Of a DNA stretch of 64,000 bases, positions 25,391 through 34,687 are shown piece by piece. How positions within the stretch are numbered: the stretch's first letter is position 1; each line of letters opens with the position of its first letter. Below the pieces are notes generated by a model, which searched no databases, was not told where the DNA came from, and saw only the letters and a program-made list of their open reading frames with translations. Position numbers and translations under genes: made by a program. The DNA is from Acetobacteraceae bacterium (GTDB lineage Bacteria > Pseudomonadota > Alphaproteobacteria > Acetobacterales > Acetobacteraceae): NCBI GenBank assembly GCA_030041375.1, contig JASHOA010000059.1, positions 18,475 to 82,474 of the forward strand, given 5' to 3'.

Positions 25391-26809
25391 CTATGGGATC
25401 CGGGCCAGGAGGCGGACCAGCCGGCGGGTCCTTCCAGAGAACAGATAGGGAACGAAAAATTGGCCGGCGGCGCGCTTCCCTGCCTCCGAACGGGTGGGGT
25501 AGGGAACAATCATGGCAGCGAGCGTGGAGACCTTCAGGCGCCGGGTAATGGCCAGCGTGAAGACGGAGATCATGTCGCCCGCGGCCCGCGAGAGGATGCC
25601 CGCACCGATCAGGCGGCCGCGCCGGGTAGCGACCAGCTTGACCAGCCCTGCCGGCGCCGCCTCGGCAATCGCGCGGTCGTTCTCGGCGAGCGGCCAGCGG
25701 AGCAGCCGGAAATCGTGCCCCGTCGCCCGCGCCTCCGCCTCCGTGAGGCCGACCTGCGCCAGCTCCGGTTCGGTATAGAGGACGCGCGGCAGCGCTGTGT
25801 AATCAAGGCGCGCCGGCAGGCGAAACACCGCGCGACGAATGACGACGCCGGCGTGATAGCTACCGATATGAGTGAAATAGCGCGGCCCGAGCCCAGCCGG
25901 GTCGGCAATGTCGCCGACCGCAAAGACGCGGCGATTGGAAAGACTGCGCAGCCCGCTGTCGGTCGCGATGCCGCGCGGCGAGGCGCGGACTCCCCCTGCC
26001 TCCAGGCCGAGCGATTCGAGATTGGGCTGCCGGCCAACCGCGATCAGCAGATGCGTGCCCGCGATGCGGCTGCCATCGCCGAGCAGCAGGCTTGGCCCCG
26101 GCTCGACCGCCGTCACCGCCACGCCTTCGATCAGCCGCACGCCCTGTGCGCCAAGCGCCATGCGCAGCCCGCCCGCAAGCTCCGGATCTTCGCGTCCGGC
26201 GATTCGCTCCGCCTCGACAACGCTGACCTTCCAGCCGAGCGCGGCGTGGGCCGCGCCCATTTCGAGCCCGATCGGCCCGCCCCCGAGAATCAGGAGATGG
26301 CCGGGCGGTCCCGGGATTCCGAACAGCGAAGCGTTGGTGAGATAGGGCACCGTCTCGAGGCCGGGAATGGGTGGCACCGCCGCCCGACTGCCCGCAGCGA
26401 TCACGTAGCGACGCGCGATGATCCGCCGGCCGTCCACCATGATCGCATCGGGCGAGACGAAGCGGGCTTCGCCCTCGAGCACGGTTGCGCCGAGCGCGCG
26501 GAAACGGGGCGCCGAATCGTTCGGCCGGATGGCCTCGATCGCGCCGGCGACATGCGCCGAGACGGCCTGCCAATCAATCTCGGGCGCCGCCAGCCGTACC
26601 CCGAAGCGGGCGGCGGTGCGGGCTTGCGAAGCGGCTTCCGCAGCCGCGAGCAGCGCCTTGCTCGGCACGCAGCCGCTGTTGAGGCAATCCCCGCCCATGC
26701 GCTCCCGTTCGACCAGGAGAACATTGAGCCCCAGCCGTGCCGTCACCGCCGCAACCGACAATCCCGCCGCGCCGGCGCCGATCACCGCGAGATCGAACTC
26801 AGCCACCAT
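25391..26809 (-). CDS. Dihydrolipoamide-dehydrogenase-like FAD-dependent disulfide reductase
   Basis: 472 residues, class I pyridine-nucleotide disulfide oxidoreductase. FAD site DLAVIGAGAAGLSVA, redox pair GGDCLNSGCVPSK, NAD(P)H site LLILGGGPIGLEMG, second FAD motif VFAVGDIAD, and a C-terminal interface domain. The catalytic His-Glu pair at the dimer interface (HPT..E in lipoamide dehydrogenase) reads YPTRSE, so His is replaced by Tyr; this is seen in a mercuric-reductase-like side group of unknown substrate. The N-terminal heavy-metal domain and C-terminal Cys-Cys of true MerA are absent. ATG at 26809 with GGAAGG upstream. Divergent from the NHL gene. Confidence 0.88.
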   Translation of the reverse strand: MVAEFDLAVIGAGAAGLSVAAVTARLGLNVLLVERERMGGDCLNSGCVPSKALLAAAEAASQARTAARFGVRLAAPEIDWQAVSAHVAGAIEAIRPNDSAPRFRALGATVLEGEARFVSPDAIMVDGRRIIARRYVIAAGSRAAVPPIPGLETVPYLTNASLFGIPGPPGHLLILGGGPIGLEMGAAHAALGWKVSVVEAERIAGREDPELAGGLRMALGAQGVRLIEGVAVTAVEPGPSLLLGDGSRIAGTHLLIAVGRQPNLESLGLEAGGVRASPRGIATDSGLRSLSNRRVFAVGDIADPAGLGPRYFTHIGSYHAGVVIRRAVFRLPARLDYTALPRVLYTEPELAQVGLTEAEARATGHDFRLLRWPLAENDRAIAEAAPAGLVKLVATRRGRLIGAGILSRAAGDMISVFTLAITRRLKVSTLAAMIVPYPTRSEAGKRAAGQFFVPYLFSGRTRRLVRLLARIP

Positions 26810-26982
26810 CGGGCAGACCTTCCGGGAGCATGCGCACGCCGCACCTTCCATACCATCATACTGCGCAACACCTGCGGGCGCTCATCGCCGCGCGCAACGT
26901 CGGAACCTTGACGCGCGTGAAGGGAGGAAGTACGCAGTGCGTCCGCGACAATTGTTCGCCCAGCATATCCGGGATAACGCCC

Positions 26983-27957
26983 ATGGATGTCAGCGTTCAA
27001 AGTGGCGAGTACGGGTACCAGCCGGTGGAGAACTGGGGAACACTGCCGCCCGGTTTTTCGTTCCAGGATGTCGGCGGCGTCGGTGTGGATCGCGACGATA
27101 ACGTCTATGTCTTCAATCGCGGCCAACATCCGATGATCGTCTTCGACCGTGAAGGAAACTTCCTGCGCTCCTGGGGCGAAGGACTTTTCCCCCGCGCCCA
27201 CGGCTTATCCTTCGGCCCCGACGATACGCTCTACCTCACCGACGATGCCGATCACACCGTCCGCCATTGCACCCGGGACGGCAAGGTGCTGCTCACGATC
27301 GGTATCCCAGGCAAGCCGGCGCCGTTCATGAGCGGCGAGCCCTTTCATCGCTGCACTCATACCGCGCTCTCTCCACAAGGAGATATCTACATCTCCGACG
27401 GTTACGGCAACGCGCGCGTCCACAAATATTCCCCCGACGGCAAGCACCTCTTCTCCTGGGGTCAGCCAGGCAGCGATCCCGGCGAATTCAACATCGTCCA
27501 CAATATCTGCTGTGACGCAGACGGTTGGGTCTACGTCGCGGACCGCGAGAACCACCGCATCCAGGTGTTCGATGGTCACGGTCATTACGAAACGCAGTGG
27601 AACAATCTGCATCGTCCGTGCGGGCTTTACATGACGCCCGGCCGCCACCCGATCTGCTACATCGGCGAACTCGGCCCTGGAATGGCCATCAACCTCGAGG
27701 TCCCGAATCTTGGCCCGCGTGTGACCATCACCGACCATACCGGCAAGCGGCTCGCCCGCTTTGGCGGACTCAAGGCCGGCTTCCGCCCGGGTGAATTCCA
27801 GGCGCCGCACAGCATTGCCGTCGATTCGCACGGAGACATCTACGTGGGCGAGGTCTCCTGGACCAACTGGCGCGGCGTCCACGGCAATGAACCGCCACCC
27901 CACCAGCTGCGCTGCTTGCAGAAATTCCGCAAAGTAGAGGCTTCTTCGCCTGCCTGA
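26983..27957 (+). CDS. NHL-repeat beta-propeller protein (peptidyl-alpha-hydroxyglycine-lyase-like)
   Basis: 324 residues made of NHL repeats: VGVDRDDNVYVFNRG, LSFGPDDTLYLTDDADHTV, ALSPQGDIYISDGYGNARVHKYSPDGK, NICCDADGWVYVADRENHRIQVF and HSIAVDSHGDIYVGEVS. The repeat order and the YGNARVHKY / HRIQVF pattern resemble peptidylglycine alpha-amidating lyase-like propellers common in bacterial catabolic regions; metal-binding His and Asp are present, but enzyme activity is not established. No signal peptide. An alternative start lies upstream, but the ATG at 26983 begins the homologous part. Confidence 0.78.
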   Translation: MDVSVQSGEYGYQPVENWGTLPPGFSFQDVGGVGVDRDDNVYVFNRGQHPMIVFDREGNFLRSWGEGLFPRAHGLSFGPDDTLYLTDDADHTVRHCTRDGKVLLTIGIPGKPAPFMSGEPFHRCTHTALSPQGDIYISDGYGNARVHKYSPDGKHLFSWGQPGSDPGEFNIVHNICCDADGWVYVADRENHRIQVFDGHGHYETQWNNLHRPCGLYMTPGRHPICYIGELGPGMAINLEVPNLGPRVTITDHTGKRLARFGGLKAGFRPGEFQAPHSIAVDSHGDIYVGEVSWTNWRGVHGNEPPPHQLRCLQKFRKVEASSPA

Positions 27958-27996
27958 CGGGCCGCTTGCCTCCGGCTTTCCTGCCTGTCGTTCGGG

Positions 27997-29070
27997 TCAG
28001 GCGAGATCGGGAAAAGCCACCTTCATCTGCATCGCGGCGGCCCGCAGCCCGGCGATCGTTTCTTCGTTGAGGGGAATACCCTCAACCGCGTAGCGGCGCA
28101 TGAATTCAGCCTCCATCAGGCCGGGCGGATAGAGCGCATCGACACCGTCGCGGCGGCGGCTTTGGCGGATCTGCCGGGCGATCGAATCAACACGCGCCTT
28201 GAAAGCGCCAACCGGCTGGAAGGCGGCGACATCGATCGCAATGAACACATGCCCATCTCGCCCCGGGCGCGGCCCGGCGACCATGTTGCCAAGCTCGGTT
28301 CCGTAACTGGCGCCGCTCAAGAGCGTCGACAGCATGCCGGTGACGATCGCAAGGCCGACTCCCTTGTGCCCACCGATCGGCTGGATCAGGCCGGAAAGCG
28401 CGGCTGCCGTGTCGGTGGTGGGTCGGCCATCCCGGTCGAATGCCCAACCCTCCGGAATTCTCTCTCCTTTCTGGTGATAGACCCTGATCTTTCCGTGCGC
28501 GGTGGCGCCGAAGGCCGTATCCAGCACGATCGGCTCCTCCTCGCCGGCCGGAAAGGCGGCGGCAAGCGGATTGATTCCGACGATTTTCTCGACACCGCCC
28601 CAAGGTGCCATCGTCGGCAGCGCATTGGTGGCTGCGATGCCGATCATGTCGTGCTCGAGTGCAAGCGCGGCCCAGCGATCCATGGCGCCGCAGTGGTTGC
28701 TGTTGCGCGCCGCCACGATCGCGATCCCGCTCCGTGCCGCCCTGCGGATGCATGTCCGCATTGCGAAATCCGCAACGATCTGTCCCATCGCATTGCCGCC
28801 ATCGACGATGATCGCATTGCCGTTGTCGCGAACGATCGTGGGGCGCCCGCGCGGGTCGACGCCCTCCTCGGTCAGCTTGCGCACATACTCCGGCACGCGC
28901 AGGGTGCCATGCGAATGGATGCCCCTCTGGTCCGCATTGACCAGCGCGGCGGCCAGCAGATGAGCGTCCCTCGATCCCATACCACAGCCGCGGAAGATCG
29001 CTTCCACGACCTCGATCAGCACATCCGGCATGATGCGCCGTTCAGAATCCGACCCGGGGTACTGAGCCAT
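27997..29070 (-). CDS. Ldh-family (malate/L-lactate type) NAD(P)-dependent oxidoreductase
   Basis: 357 residues. Family marks: ALVNADQRGIHSHGTLRVPEYV (catalytic His in SHG), NSNHCGAM, NPLAAAFPAGEEEPIVLDTAFGATAHGKI and PIGGHKGVGLAIVTGMLSTLLSGA. The family (YlbC/YiaK/ComC) reduces 2-oxo acids such as 2,3-diketo-gulonate, sulfopyruvate or malate with a novel NAD-binding fold. It is the last gene of the sugar ABC transporter operon (89 bp behind the permease), so the likely role is a hydroxy/keto-acid step of the same sugar pathway. Start taken at 29070; the Met at 29031 is a second option. Confidence 0.85.
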   Translation of the reverse strand: MAQYPGSDSERRIMPDVLIEVVEAIFRGCGMGSRDAHLLAAALVNADQRGIHSHGTLRVPEYVRKLTEEGVDPRGRPTIVRDNGNAIIVDGGNAMGQIVADFAMRTCIRRAARSGIAIVAARNSNHCGAMDRWAALALEHDMIGIAATNALPTMAPWGGVEKIVGINPLAAAFPAGEEEPIVLDTAFGATAHGKIRVYHQKGERIPEGWAFDRDGRPTTDTAAALSGLIQPIGGHKGVGLAIVTGMLSTLLSGASYGTELGNMVAGPRPGRDGHVFIAIDVAAFQPVGAFKARVDSIARQIRQSRRRDGVDALYPPGLMEAEFMRRYAVEGIPLNEETIAGLRAAAMQMKVAFPDLA

Positions 29071-29159
29071 ACAGGTTCTCGACGAAAGTACTGATCGATC
29101 GTCTGGCACGATTGCCGGGCGCCCTCGACCGGCGCCGCAGGCCCGCCGCCCGTCGCGCC

Positions 29160-30263
29160 TCACCGGTCATTCGCGCCCTCGGCGAGATTCGCTCTGGCCG
29201 CGACCTTGGCGCGCCGGCGCGCGGTATAGAGTGACAGGCCCACGGCGGTGACCAGCATCAGGCCGTTGAACAGAGGTGCAACGAAGAACTCGGCCCCCGT
29301 CTGCTCCAGCCCCGAAACGATGACCGCAAGCAGCATGACGGCGATCACCGTGCCCCAGACATTGACCCGGCCCGGCCGAATCGCCGTTGCGCCGAGGAGG
29401 GCCCCGGTGAAGGCCGGCAGCAGATAGTCCGGGCCGACCGAGGTCTGCCCCACATGCAACTCGGCGGCCAGCATGATGCCGGCCAGCGCCGTGATCACAC
29501 CGGAACCCACGAATGTCCACGGAATGTAACGTTTTGGCGGAATGCCGGTCAGTTCGGCGGCCCGCGGATTGGCGCCGATCGCGTACAGGCGCCGCCCGAG
29601 CGGGCGGTATTCGAGCAGAATCCACAGCACGACCGCGACGATGATCACGCATAGCGCCGGCGACGGCAGCAGACCGCCGATCATCGTGTCGATCCGGTAG
29701 AATCCGTTGTGGAGATTCCCGAGAATTTGCTTGCCGCCCGTGTACCAGGAGGCAAGGCCGTAAATGAAGGTTCCGGAGCCAAGCGTTGCGATGAAGGAAT
29801 CGATACCGACCCCGGTAATCAACCAGCCATTCAGGAGCCCGAGCAGCACCCCCGACAGGACCACGGCGAGGCACGCAAGCGGCCACGGCACGCCGAACTG
29901 CACCTGCAGCCCGAGCGTCAGGATGTGTGCCAGCCCGACGAAAAATCCAACCGAAAGGTCCCACTGCCCGACCGTTATCGGCACCATCACGGCCAGTGCC
30001 AGAAGCGCGGTGACCGCCTGCTCGCTCAGGATCGATTCGATATTGAACCGCGTCGGGAAGGTGCTGGGCATGCTGACGGAGAAGGCGACGAACAGCACCA
30101 CCAGGATCGCCGCCAGCCCATAGGTGGCAAGCCAGTCATAGACCATCGCCTGCAAGCGCGCCCGCCTCGGGCCTTTGCGCCCGGAGAGCGATGCCGCCTC
30201 TCGCCCCGCCTGGGTCGCCGGAACTTTGTCGGCGCGCCCGAACATGTTGCGCACCATGCTCAT
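29160..30263 (-). CDS. Sugar ABC transporter permease (RbsC family)
   Basis: 367 residues, about eight to ten hydrophobic helices. Family marks: NIESILSEQAVTALLALAVMVPITVGQWDLSVG, GVPWPLACLAVVLSGVLLGLLNGWLI, FIATLGSGTFIYG and YAIGANPRAAELTGI, as in ribose/rhamnose-type CUT2 transporters. The start ATG at 30263 overlaps the stop of the ATPase gene by 4 bp (ATGA), so translation is coupled. It forms the inner-membrane channel for one or both of the nearby sugar-binding proteins. Confidence 0.93.
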   Translation of the reverse strand: MSMVRNMFGRADKVPATQAGREAASLSGRKGPRRARLQAMVYDWLATYGLAAILVVLFVAFSVSMPSTFPTRFNIESILSEQAVTALLALAVMVPITVGQWDLSVGFFVGLAHILTLGLQVQFGVPWPLACLAVVLSGVLLGLLNGWLITGVGIDSFIATLGSGTFIYGLASWYTGGKQILGNLHNGFYRIDTMIGGLLPSPALCVIIVAVVLWILLEYRPLGRRLYAIGANPRAAELTGIPPKRYIPWTFVGSGVITALAGIMLAAELHVGQTSVGPDYLLPAFTGALLGATAIRPGRVNVWGTVIAVMLLAVIVSGLEQTGAEFFVAPLFNGLMLVTAVGLSLYTARRRAKVAARANLAEGANDR

Positions 30264-31789
30264 GCCCGGGCCCCCGAGGCGAGCCGCGTCAACCTCTCGA
30301 TGGACAGGTTCTCTCCTGACAATTGCGCGCTGATCCTCCCATCGATGAAGACCAGCGCGCGATGCGCGATCCGCGCCACCTCTTCGAAATCGGAGGAAAC
30401 CAGCAGCACCGAATGGCCGCGGCGGAGCCCTTCCTGGATCATTCCGTAGATCTCTGCTTTCGCCCCCACATCCACGCCCATGGTCGGCTCTTCCAGGATC
30501 AGGATGCCGCTTCCCAGCTCGAACCATCTGGCAAGGACCACCTTCTGGGCGTTGCCGCCGCTCAGTGTGGCAACCGCGCGCTCGGCGGCATCGGCGGGGC
30601 GCACCGAGAACCGCTCCATCACTTCGCGGGCACGTCGTCTTTCATCCCGCGGCGAGAAGCGCCGGCCTTCGCCTGATCGCGGATTGAGGAACAAATTCTC
30701 GCGCACCGTGAGGGCACCAGCCAGGCTTTCCTCGTTCCGTTTGCTGGAGACGAAACCGATGCCCTCCGCCATCGCCGTATCGATCGCGCTGAGCGCCAAC
30801 TCCTCACCCTCCCGCCGCACGGTACCGCCCGTGGCCGGCAAGGCGCCGAACAAGAGGCGCCCCACCGTATCGTGACCAGCGCCGCGGCGCCCGACGAGGC
30901 CGAGCGTCTCGCCCCGCGCCAGGCCGAACGTGACCGGCCCCACGCCCGCTCCGCGCAGTCCCTCGACCTCGAGTACGCTTTCGACGTGCGCCGGCGAAGG
31001 CTGGATGAAAACCTCGGCCGGTGGCTTGCCGATGATCTTGACCACCAGGTCCTCGGGCGTCGTTTCCCCGACCGGGCCGTTCGCCACGCATTCGCCGTTG
31101 CGCAGCACGCTCACCCGCCCGGCCAGTCGGAACACTTCATCCAGCCGATGCGTCACATAGACGATGCCGATCTGTTCGGCCCGGAGCCGGCCCAGCACGG
31201 CGAACAGGCGCTCCACGTCACCCTGCGGCAGGGTGGCCGTCGGTTCATCGAGCACCAGCACGCTGCACTCCTGCGCCAGCGCCCGGGCGATCGCTACGAT
31301 CGAACGCTCGGCAGCGGAAAGGCCCGAGACCCGCCGCTCTGGCGAAATCGACGTGCCCAGTTCTTCCAGCACGGAGCGCGCCCGCTCAGTGACCGCCGAC
31401 CAGGAAATCAATTGCCGATGCAAGGGAAAGCCGGTGGTCAACGCAATGTTCTCGGCAACCGTCATCGACTCGATCAGGCCGAGCTCCTGGTGAATGAAGG
31501 ATATCGGCAGTCTGCCCCGTCTCAGCCACGGCTCGATGGGCACCCCATCGAGCAGGGTCGTGCCCTCGTCAGGAACATGCACCCCGGCCAGGATCTTGAT
31601 CAGCGTCGACTTGCCGGCGCCATTTTCGCCCAGCAATGCGTGGATTTCGCCCCGCGCAACAGTGAAATCGACCTTGTACAATGCCCGCGTGGCGCCGAAG
31701 AATTTCGTCAGCCCCCGCATCTCCAGGGCAGGCGCGGCGTCCCGCCCTGGCCTCATCGCAATCGCGCTGCCGATGTCTCCGGCCGACAC
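30260..31789 (-). CDS. Sugar ABC transporter ATP-binding protein, two ATPase domains (RbsA/XylG type)
   Basis: 509 residues, two tandem ATPase domains as in CUT2 sugar importers. First domain: Walker A GENGAGKSTL, Q-loop FIHQELGL, signature SGLSAAERSIVAIARAL, Walker B VLVLDEPTATL. Second domain: a degenerate Walker A (GRRGAGHDT, Lys lost, usual for the family), signature LSGGNAQKVVLARWF and ILILEEPTMGVDVGAK. It lies 31 bp after the binding-protein gene and overlaps the permease gene by 4 bp, forming a single operon. Confidence 0.94.
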   Translation of the reverse strand: MSAGDIGSAIAMRPGRDAAPALEMRGLTKFFGATRALYKVDFTVARGEIHALLGENGAGKSTLIKILAGVHVPDEGTTLLDGVPIEPWLRRGRLPISFIHQELGLIESMTVAENIALTTGFPLHRQLISWSAVTERARSVLEELGTSISPERRVSGLSAAERSIVAIARALAQECSVLVLDEPTATLPQGDVERLFAVLGRLRAEQIGIVYVTHRLDEVFRLAGRVSVLRNGECVANGPVGETTPEDLVVKIIGKPPAEVFIQPSPAHVESVLEVEGLRGAGVGPVTFGLARGETLGLVGRRGAGHDTVGRLLFGALPATGGTVRREGEELALSAIDTAMAEGIGFVSSKRNEESLAGALTVRENLFLNPRSGEGRRFSPRDERRRAREVMERFSVRPADAAERAVATLSGGNAQKVVLARWFELGSGILILEEPTMGVDVGAKAEIYGMIQEGLRRGHSVLLVSSDFEEVARIAHRALVFIDGRISAQLSGENLSIERLTRLASGARA

Positions 31790-31820
31790 GCCATCCCCGG
31801 TCTTCAGGCCGCCTTTCCCG

Positions 31821-32975
31821 CTACTGTGCCACTCCCCAGATCTTCAGATAATGCGCGGCATAGCCGTTCGCCGGGTTGAACTTGTTCTGGTCCCCGCCCT
31901 GGGTGTGGATGTTCCCGGCCGTGACGAGGAACGCATCCGGCACATAGTCATAGGGCGGCTGGCCGTTGAACGCGCGATTGAATTCGTCGATCGCTTCGTA
32001 CGCCTGCTCCTCCGCGGGCTCCGGCACTGTCGCGGTCTGGTACTGCCCGTTGCGAATGCGATCGTAGGCTGACGGTGCCCCGTCCGAACCGACCAGGTTG
32101 ACCTCTTTCGTCGGCACCCCTCCCTGGCTCAACACCGGAACCGTGAAATCATAATAATAATCCGCGATCGTCATGACATAGAACGGCGGGCCGTAATTCG
32201 TGATCCAGCTCGAGACGGCGTGCGGCGTCAGGCTCGATACCTGCGATAGCGGCAAATTGACGTAGGACAGCAGCTTGCAGGTGGTGCATTTCGCGAATTC
32301 GTCGCGCATCGCCTCCGCCTTGTAGCGGGCAACCGCATATTCGGCGTCGTAAAGGATGATCGCGCGGCCTTTGCCGTGCGACATCGCGATCACGTAATCC
32401 GCTTCCGCCTTGCCGATTCCCTGCGGACTCGATTCGATATTGTAAAAGACGTGCCGCTTGGCATCGGCGCCTGGCACCGAGGTGAAATGCAGGCCGACGA
32501 TCACGATGCCCCGTTTCACCGCACTGTCGATCTCGGGCTGCACGGTATCGGCATTCGACGATGAAACGATCCCGTCCGGATGCAGCGCGATCGCCTGGTT
32601 GAACGCCGTGACCCAGCCGCTCGCCGTGCCGCGACCGTCGATGATCTCGACCTTCCAGCCGATTTTCTTGCCGATCTCCACCATGTCGGTGCACCATTCG
32701 GCGGAAAGCGTGTTCTTCATATCGGTCGGGATGCAGATGACGTGCTTGCCCTGGGCAAGACGCGGTCCGCTTGTCGGTCCGGTCCACTCGGTCTGCAGGC
32801 CCGTCCGCTTCGCCGTCGCCGCCTGCGCAGCCGCGACGACCGCCGCCGCGTCTTCAGAACCGGCGGCCGGCGGCGCTGCCCGAAGCGGCCCCACAGTACA
32901 GGCCAGCAGAACCGCGCCGAGCACGGCTCCGCCTCCACGTGCCCAACCGGAAAGCTTTGCTCGGTCGCTTTGCAT
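31821..32975 (-). CDS. Sugar ABC transporter substrate-binding protein (first)
   Basis: 384 residues. The ATG at 32975 follows GGGGAGGATC. Signal peptide about residues 1-35 (VLGAVLLACTVGPLRAAPP). The mature protein is a type I periplasmic binding fold: KHVICIPTDMKNTLSAEWCTDMVEIGKKIGWKVEIIDGRGTASGWVTAFNQAIALHPDGIVSS is the first lobe region, followed by GLHFTS and GSDGAPSAYDRIRN. Cysteines in AKCTTCKLL are unusual for the family and may form a disulfide. First gene of the transporter operon, divergent from the GntR regulator. Ligand likely a sugar but not assignable. Confidence 0.85.
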   Translation of the reverse strand: MQSDRAKLSGWARGGGAVLGAVLLACTVGPLRAAPPAAGSEDAAAVVAAAQAATAKRTGLQTEWTGPTSGPRLAQGKHVICIPTDMKNTLSAEWCTDMVEIGKKIGWKVEIIDGRGTASGWVTAFNQAIALHPDGIVSSSNADTVQPEIDSAVKRGIVIVGLHFTSVPGADAKRHVFYNIESSPQGIGKAEADYVIAMSHGKGRAIILYDAEYAVARYKAEAMRDEFAKCTTCKLLSYVNLPLSQVSSLTPHAVSSWITNYGPPFYVMTIADYYYDFTVPVLSQGGVPTKEVNLVGSDGAPSAYDRIRNGQYQTATVPEPAEEQAYEAIDEFNRAFNGQPPYDYVPDAFLVTAGNIHTQGGDQNKFNPANGYAAHYLKIWGVAQ

Positions 32976-33169
32976 CGTCTGATCCTCCCCTCCGACCTTG
33001 GCACCGGCAGGCCGCCACTTCGCTCGACCCGGAGCAGCCAAACCGGCCAAGTGCGCCAGGTGGCCTTATGGCCTGACAGCTTGGGCCCCTGCCGTGGCCT
33101 GCAGGATCGCTTTATTTTCGGTCGCTCACCGGGTCACGCTTCTCCTGCGCCCCTGGTTTTGCTTAGACT

Positions 33170-33200
33170 AGGGCGGACTGGTCTGACAGGTCAATGGACG
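33170..33200. promoter_or_regulatory. Candidate GntR/FCD operator in the divergent promoter region
   Basis: Between the divergent binding-protein and GntR genes, TGGTCTGACA (33179-33188) resembles the TGGTxxxACCA half-sites bound by FadR-type regulators, and lies just upstream of the regulator's own start. The symmetry is imperfect, so this is a tentative call for autoregulation and control of both arms of the cluster. Confidence 0.25.
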
Positions 33201-33204
33201 ATTT

Positions 33205-33927
33205 ATGGCAACTGCGATTGAGCGGCGGAAGCGCTGGGAAGCCATTGCCGAACACATCGAACTGATGGTGCTGAGCGGGGAATTCCCGGACGGTGCCCGC
33301 TTGCCCTCCGAACGGGAACTCATGGGGCGCTTCAACGTCGGCCGCTCGTCCGTCCGCGAAGCGCTGTTCGCCCTCCAGAAGCGCGGCCTGATCACCGCCG
33401 CCGCCGGCACGGTAGCGCGGGCCGCCAGGCCGAGCCCGCGTATCCTCGTCAACGAATTGTCCTCGATCGCCCGCCATATCCTCTCCCGCCCCGAAGGCAT
33501 GCGGCACTTCCAGCACGCCCGTGCGCTGCTCGAGGTCGGCTTGGCACGTGAGGCGGCCCAGCGCATCGCACCCGAAGATCTTGCCAATCTCAGGCAGGCG
33601 CTCGCCGCCAACGAGGCGGCAATCGGCGATCCCGAGCGCTTCCAGGGTACCGATCTCGAATTCCACCTCGCCATTGCGAGCAGTTCCCGCAATCCGATCT
33701 TCATCGCGCTGCACAACGCGATGAGCGAATGGCTCTCCGAGCAACGGCGCGTCACCAGCCGCGGCGGTGTCCAGGCCGGGCAGGTCTTCCTCGAACACAA
33801 GCAAATCTACGACGCCATTGCCGCCCACGACCCGCCGGCAGCGGCAGCGGCGATGGAAGAGCATCTGGCGACCGTGGTCCGCAATTTCTGGCGAGCCATG
33901 GCCGCTCCCTACGCGGAGGGTACATGA
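33205..33927 (+). CDS. GntR-family transcriptional regulator, FCD (FadR) subfamily
   Basis: 240 residues. N-terminal winged helix (IELMVLSGEFPDGARLPSERELMGRFNVGRSSVREALFALQKRGLI) and a C-terminal all-helical FCD ligand domain, with the metal/ligand residues in GTDLEFHLAIA and VFLEHKQIYDAI. FCD regulators usually sense a sugar acid or other organic acid and repress the catabolic genes. It overlaps the SDR gene by 4 bp (ATGA) and starts the plus-strand arm of the sugar cluster, divergent from the transporter arm, so it is the obvious local regulator. Confidence 0.92.
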   Translation: MATAIERRKRWEAIAEHIELMVLSGEFPDGARLPSERELMGRFNVGRSSVREALFALQKRGLITAAAGTVARAARPSPRILVNELSSIARHILSRPEGMRHFQHARALLEVGLAREAAQRIAPEDLANLRQALAANEAAIGDPERFQGTDLEFHLAIASSSRNPIFIALHNAMSEWLSEQRRVTSRGGVQAGQVFLEHKQIYDAIAAHDPPAAAAAMEEHLATVVRNFWRAMAAPYAEGT

Positions 33928-34655
33928 TCCTCCACGCCTTCGACCTGACCGGGGCACGGGTTCTCGTCGCCGGGGCCGCGAGCGGCATCGGCGCCGCCTC
34001 CGCCCGCGCCTGCGCGGTGATGGGAGCAACGCTGGTACTCGCCGACATCGCCGACTGCACGAGCACGGCAGAGGCCATCCGTGCCGGCGGCGGCAAAACA
34101 GAAGTCGCGCGCTGCGACATCACCAACCGCGCCGCAGTGGAGGCACTTGTCGCGGCGCACACACCGCTCGATGCGCTTGTCGTCTCGGCCGCCATTTGCC
34201 CATGGGATGACTGGAACGACCAGCTCTGGGACGAGACGTTCGAACGTGTCATCGCCGCCGATCTCTTGGGCCCGATCCATCTCTCCCGTGCCGTTCTGCC
34301 GCACATGGGGGCGCGCGGTGGCGGGCGGATCGTGCTCGTCGGTTCGCTGGCCGGCCGCTCAGGCGGCCTCATCGCCAGCCCCCATTACGTTGCCGCCAAG
34401 GGCGGGCTGCACGCCTTCGTCCGCTGGCTCGCGCGCCGCGGCGCGTCGCAACGCGTACTCGTGAATGCAGTCGCCCCGGCTTCGGTGCGCACGCCGATGA
34501 TGCAGGGCCAGCCCGTCGATCTGGCACGAATCCCGCTTGGCCGCATGGCCGAGCCGGAGGAAGTCGGTTGGCCGATCGCCTTCCTGTGCTCACCCGCCGC
34601 GAGTTTCATCACCGGCGTCATCCTCGACGTCAACGGCGGCGTACTGATGGCGTAA
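33924..34655 (+). CDS. Short-chain dehydrogenase/reductase
   Basis: 243 residues, classical SDR. Cofactor motif VAGAASGIGAASARA, an acidic residue after beta-2 (LADIAD) favouring NAD, a Ser in LVGSLAGRSGG, and the catalytic YVAAKGG; ends FITGVILDVNGG. Translationally coupled to the GntR gene and followed by a lactonase-type amidohydrolase, so oxidation of a sugar to its lactone is the simplest reading, as in L-fucose/L-rhamnose or similar non-phosphorylating routes. The exact sugar is unknown. Confidence 0.9.
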   Translation: MILHAFDLTGARVLVAGAASGIGAASARACAVMGATLVLADIADCTSTAEAIRAGGGKTEVARCDITNRAAVEALVAAHTPLDALVVSAAICPWDDWNDQLWDETFERVIAADLLGPIHLSRAVLPHMGARGGGRIVLVGSLAGRSGGLIASPHYVAAKGGLHAFVRWLARRGASQRVLVNAVAPASVRTPMMQGQPVDLARIPLGRMAEPEEVGWPIAFLCSPAASFITGVILDVNGGVLMA

Positions 34656-34687
34656 GACAGCGTGCCACATCCAGGGGGAAGCTTCCC

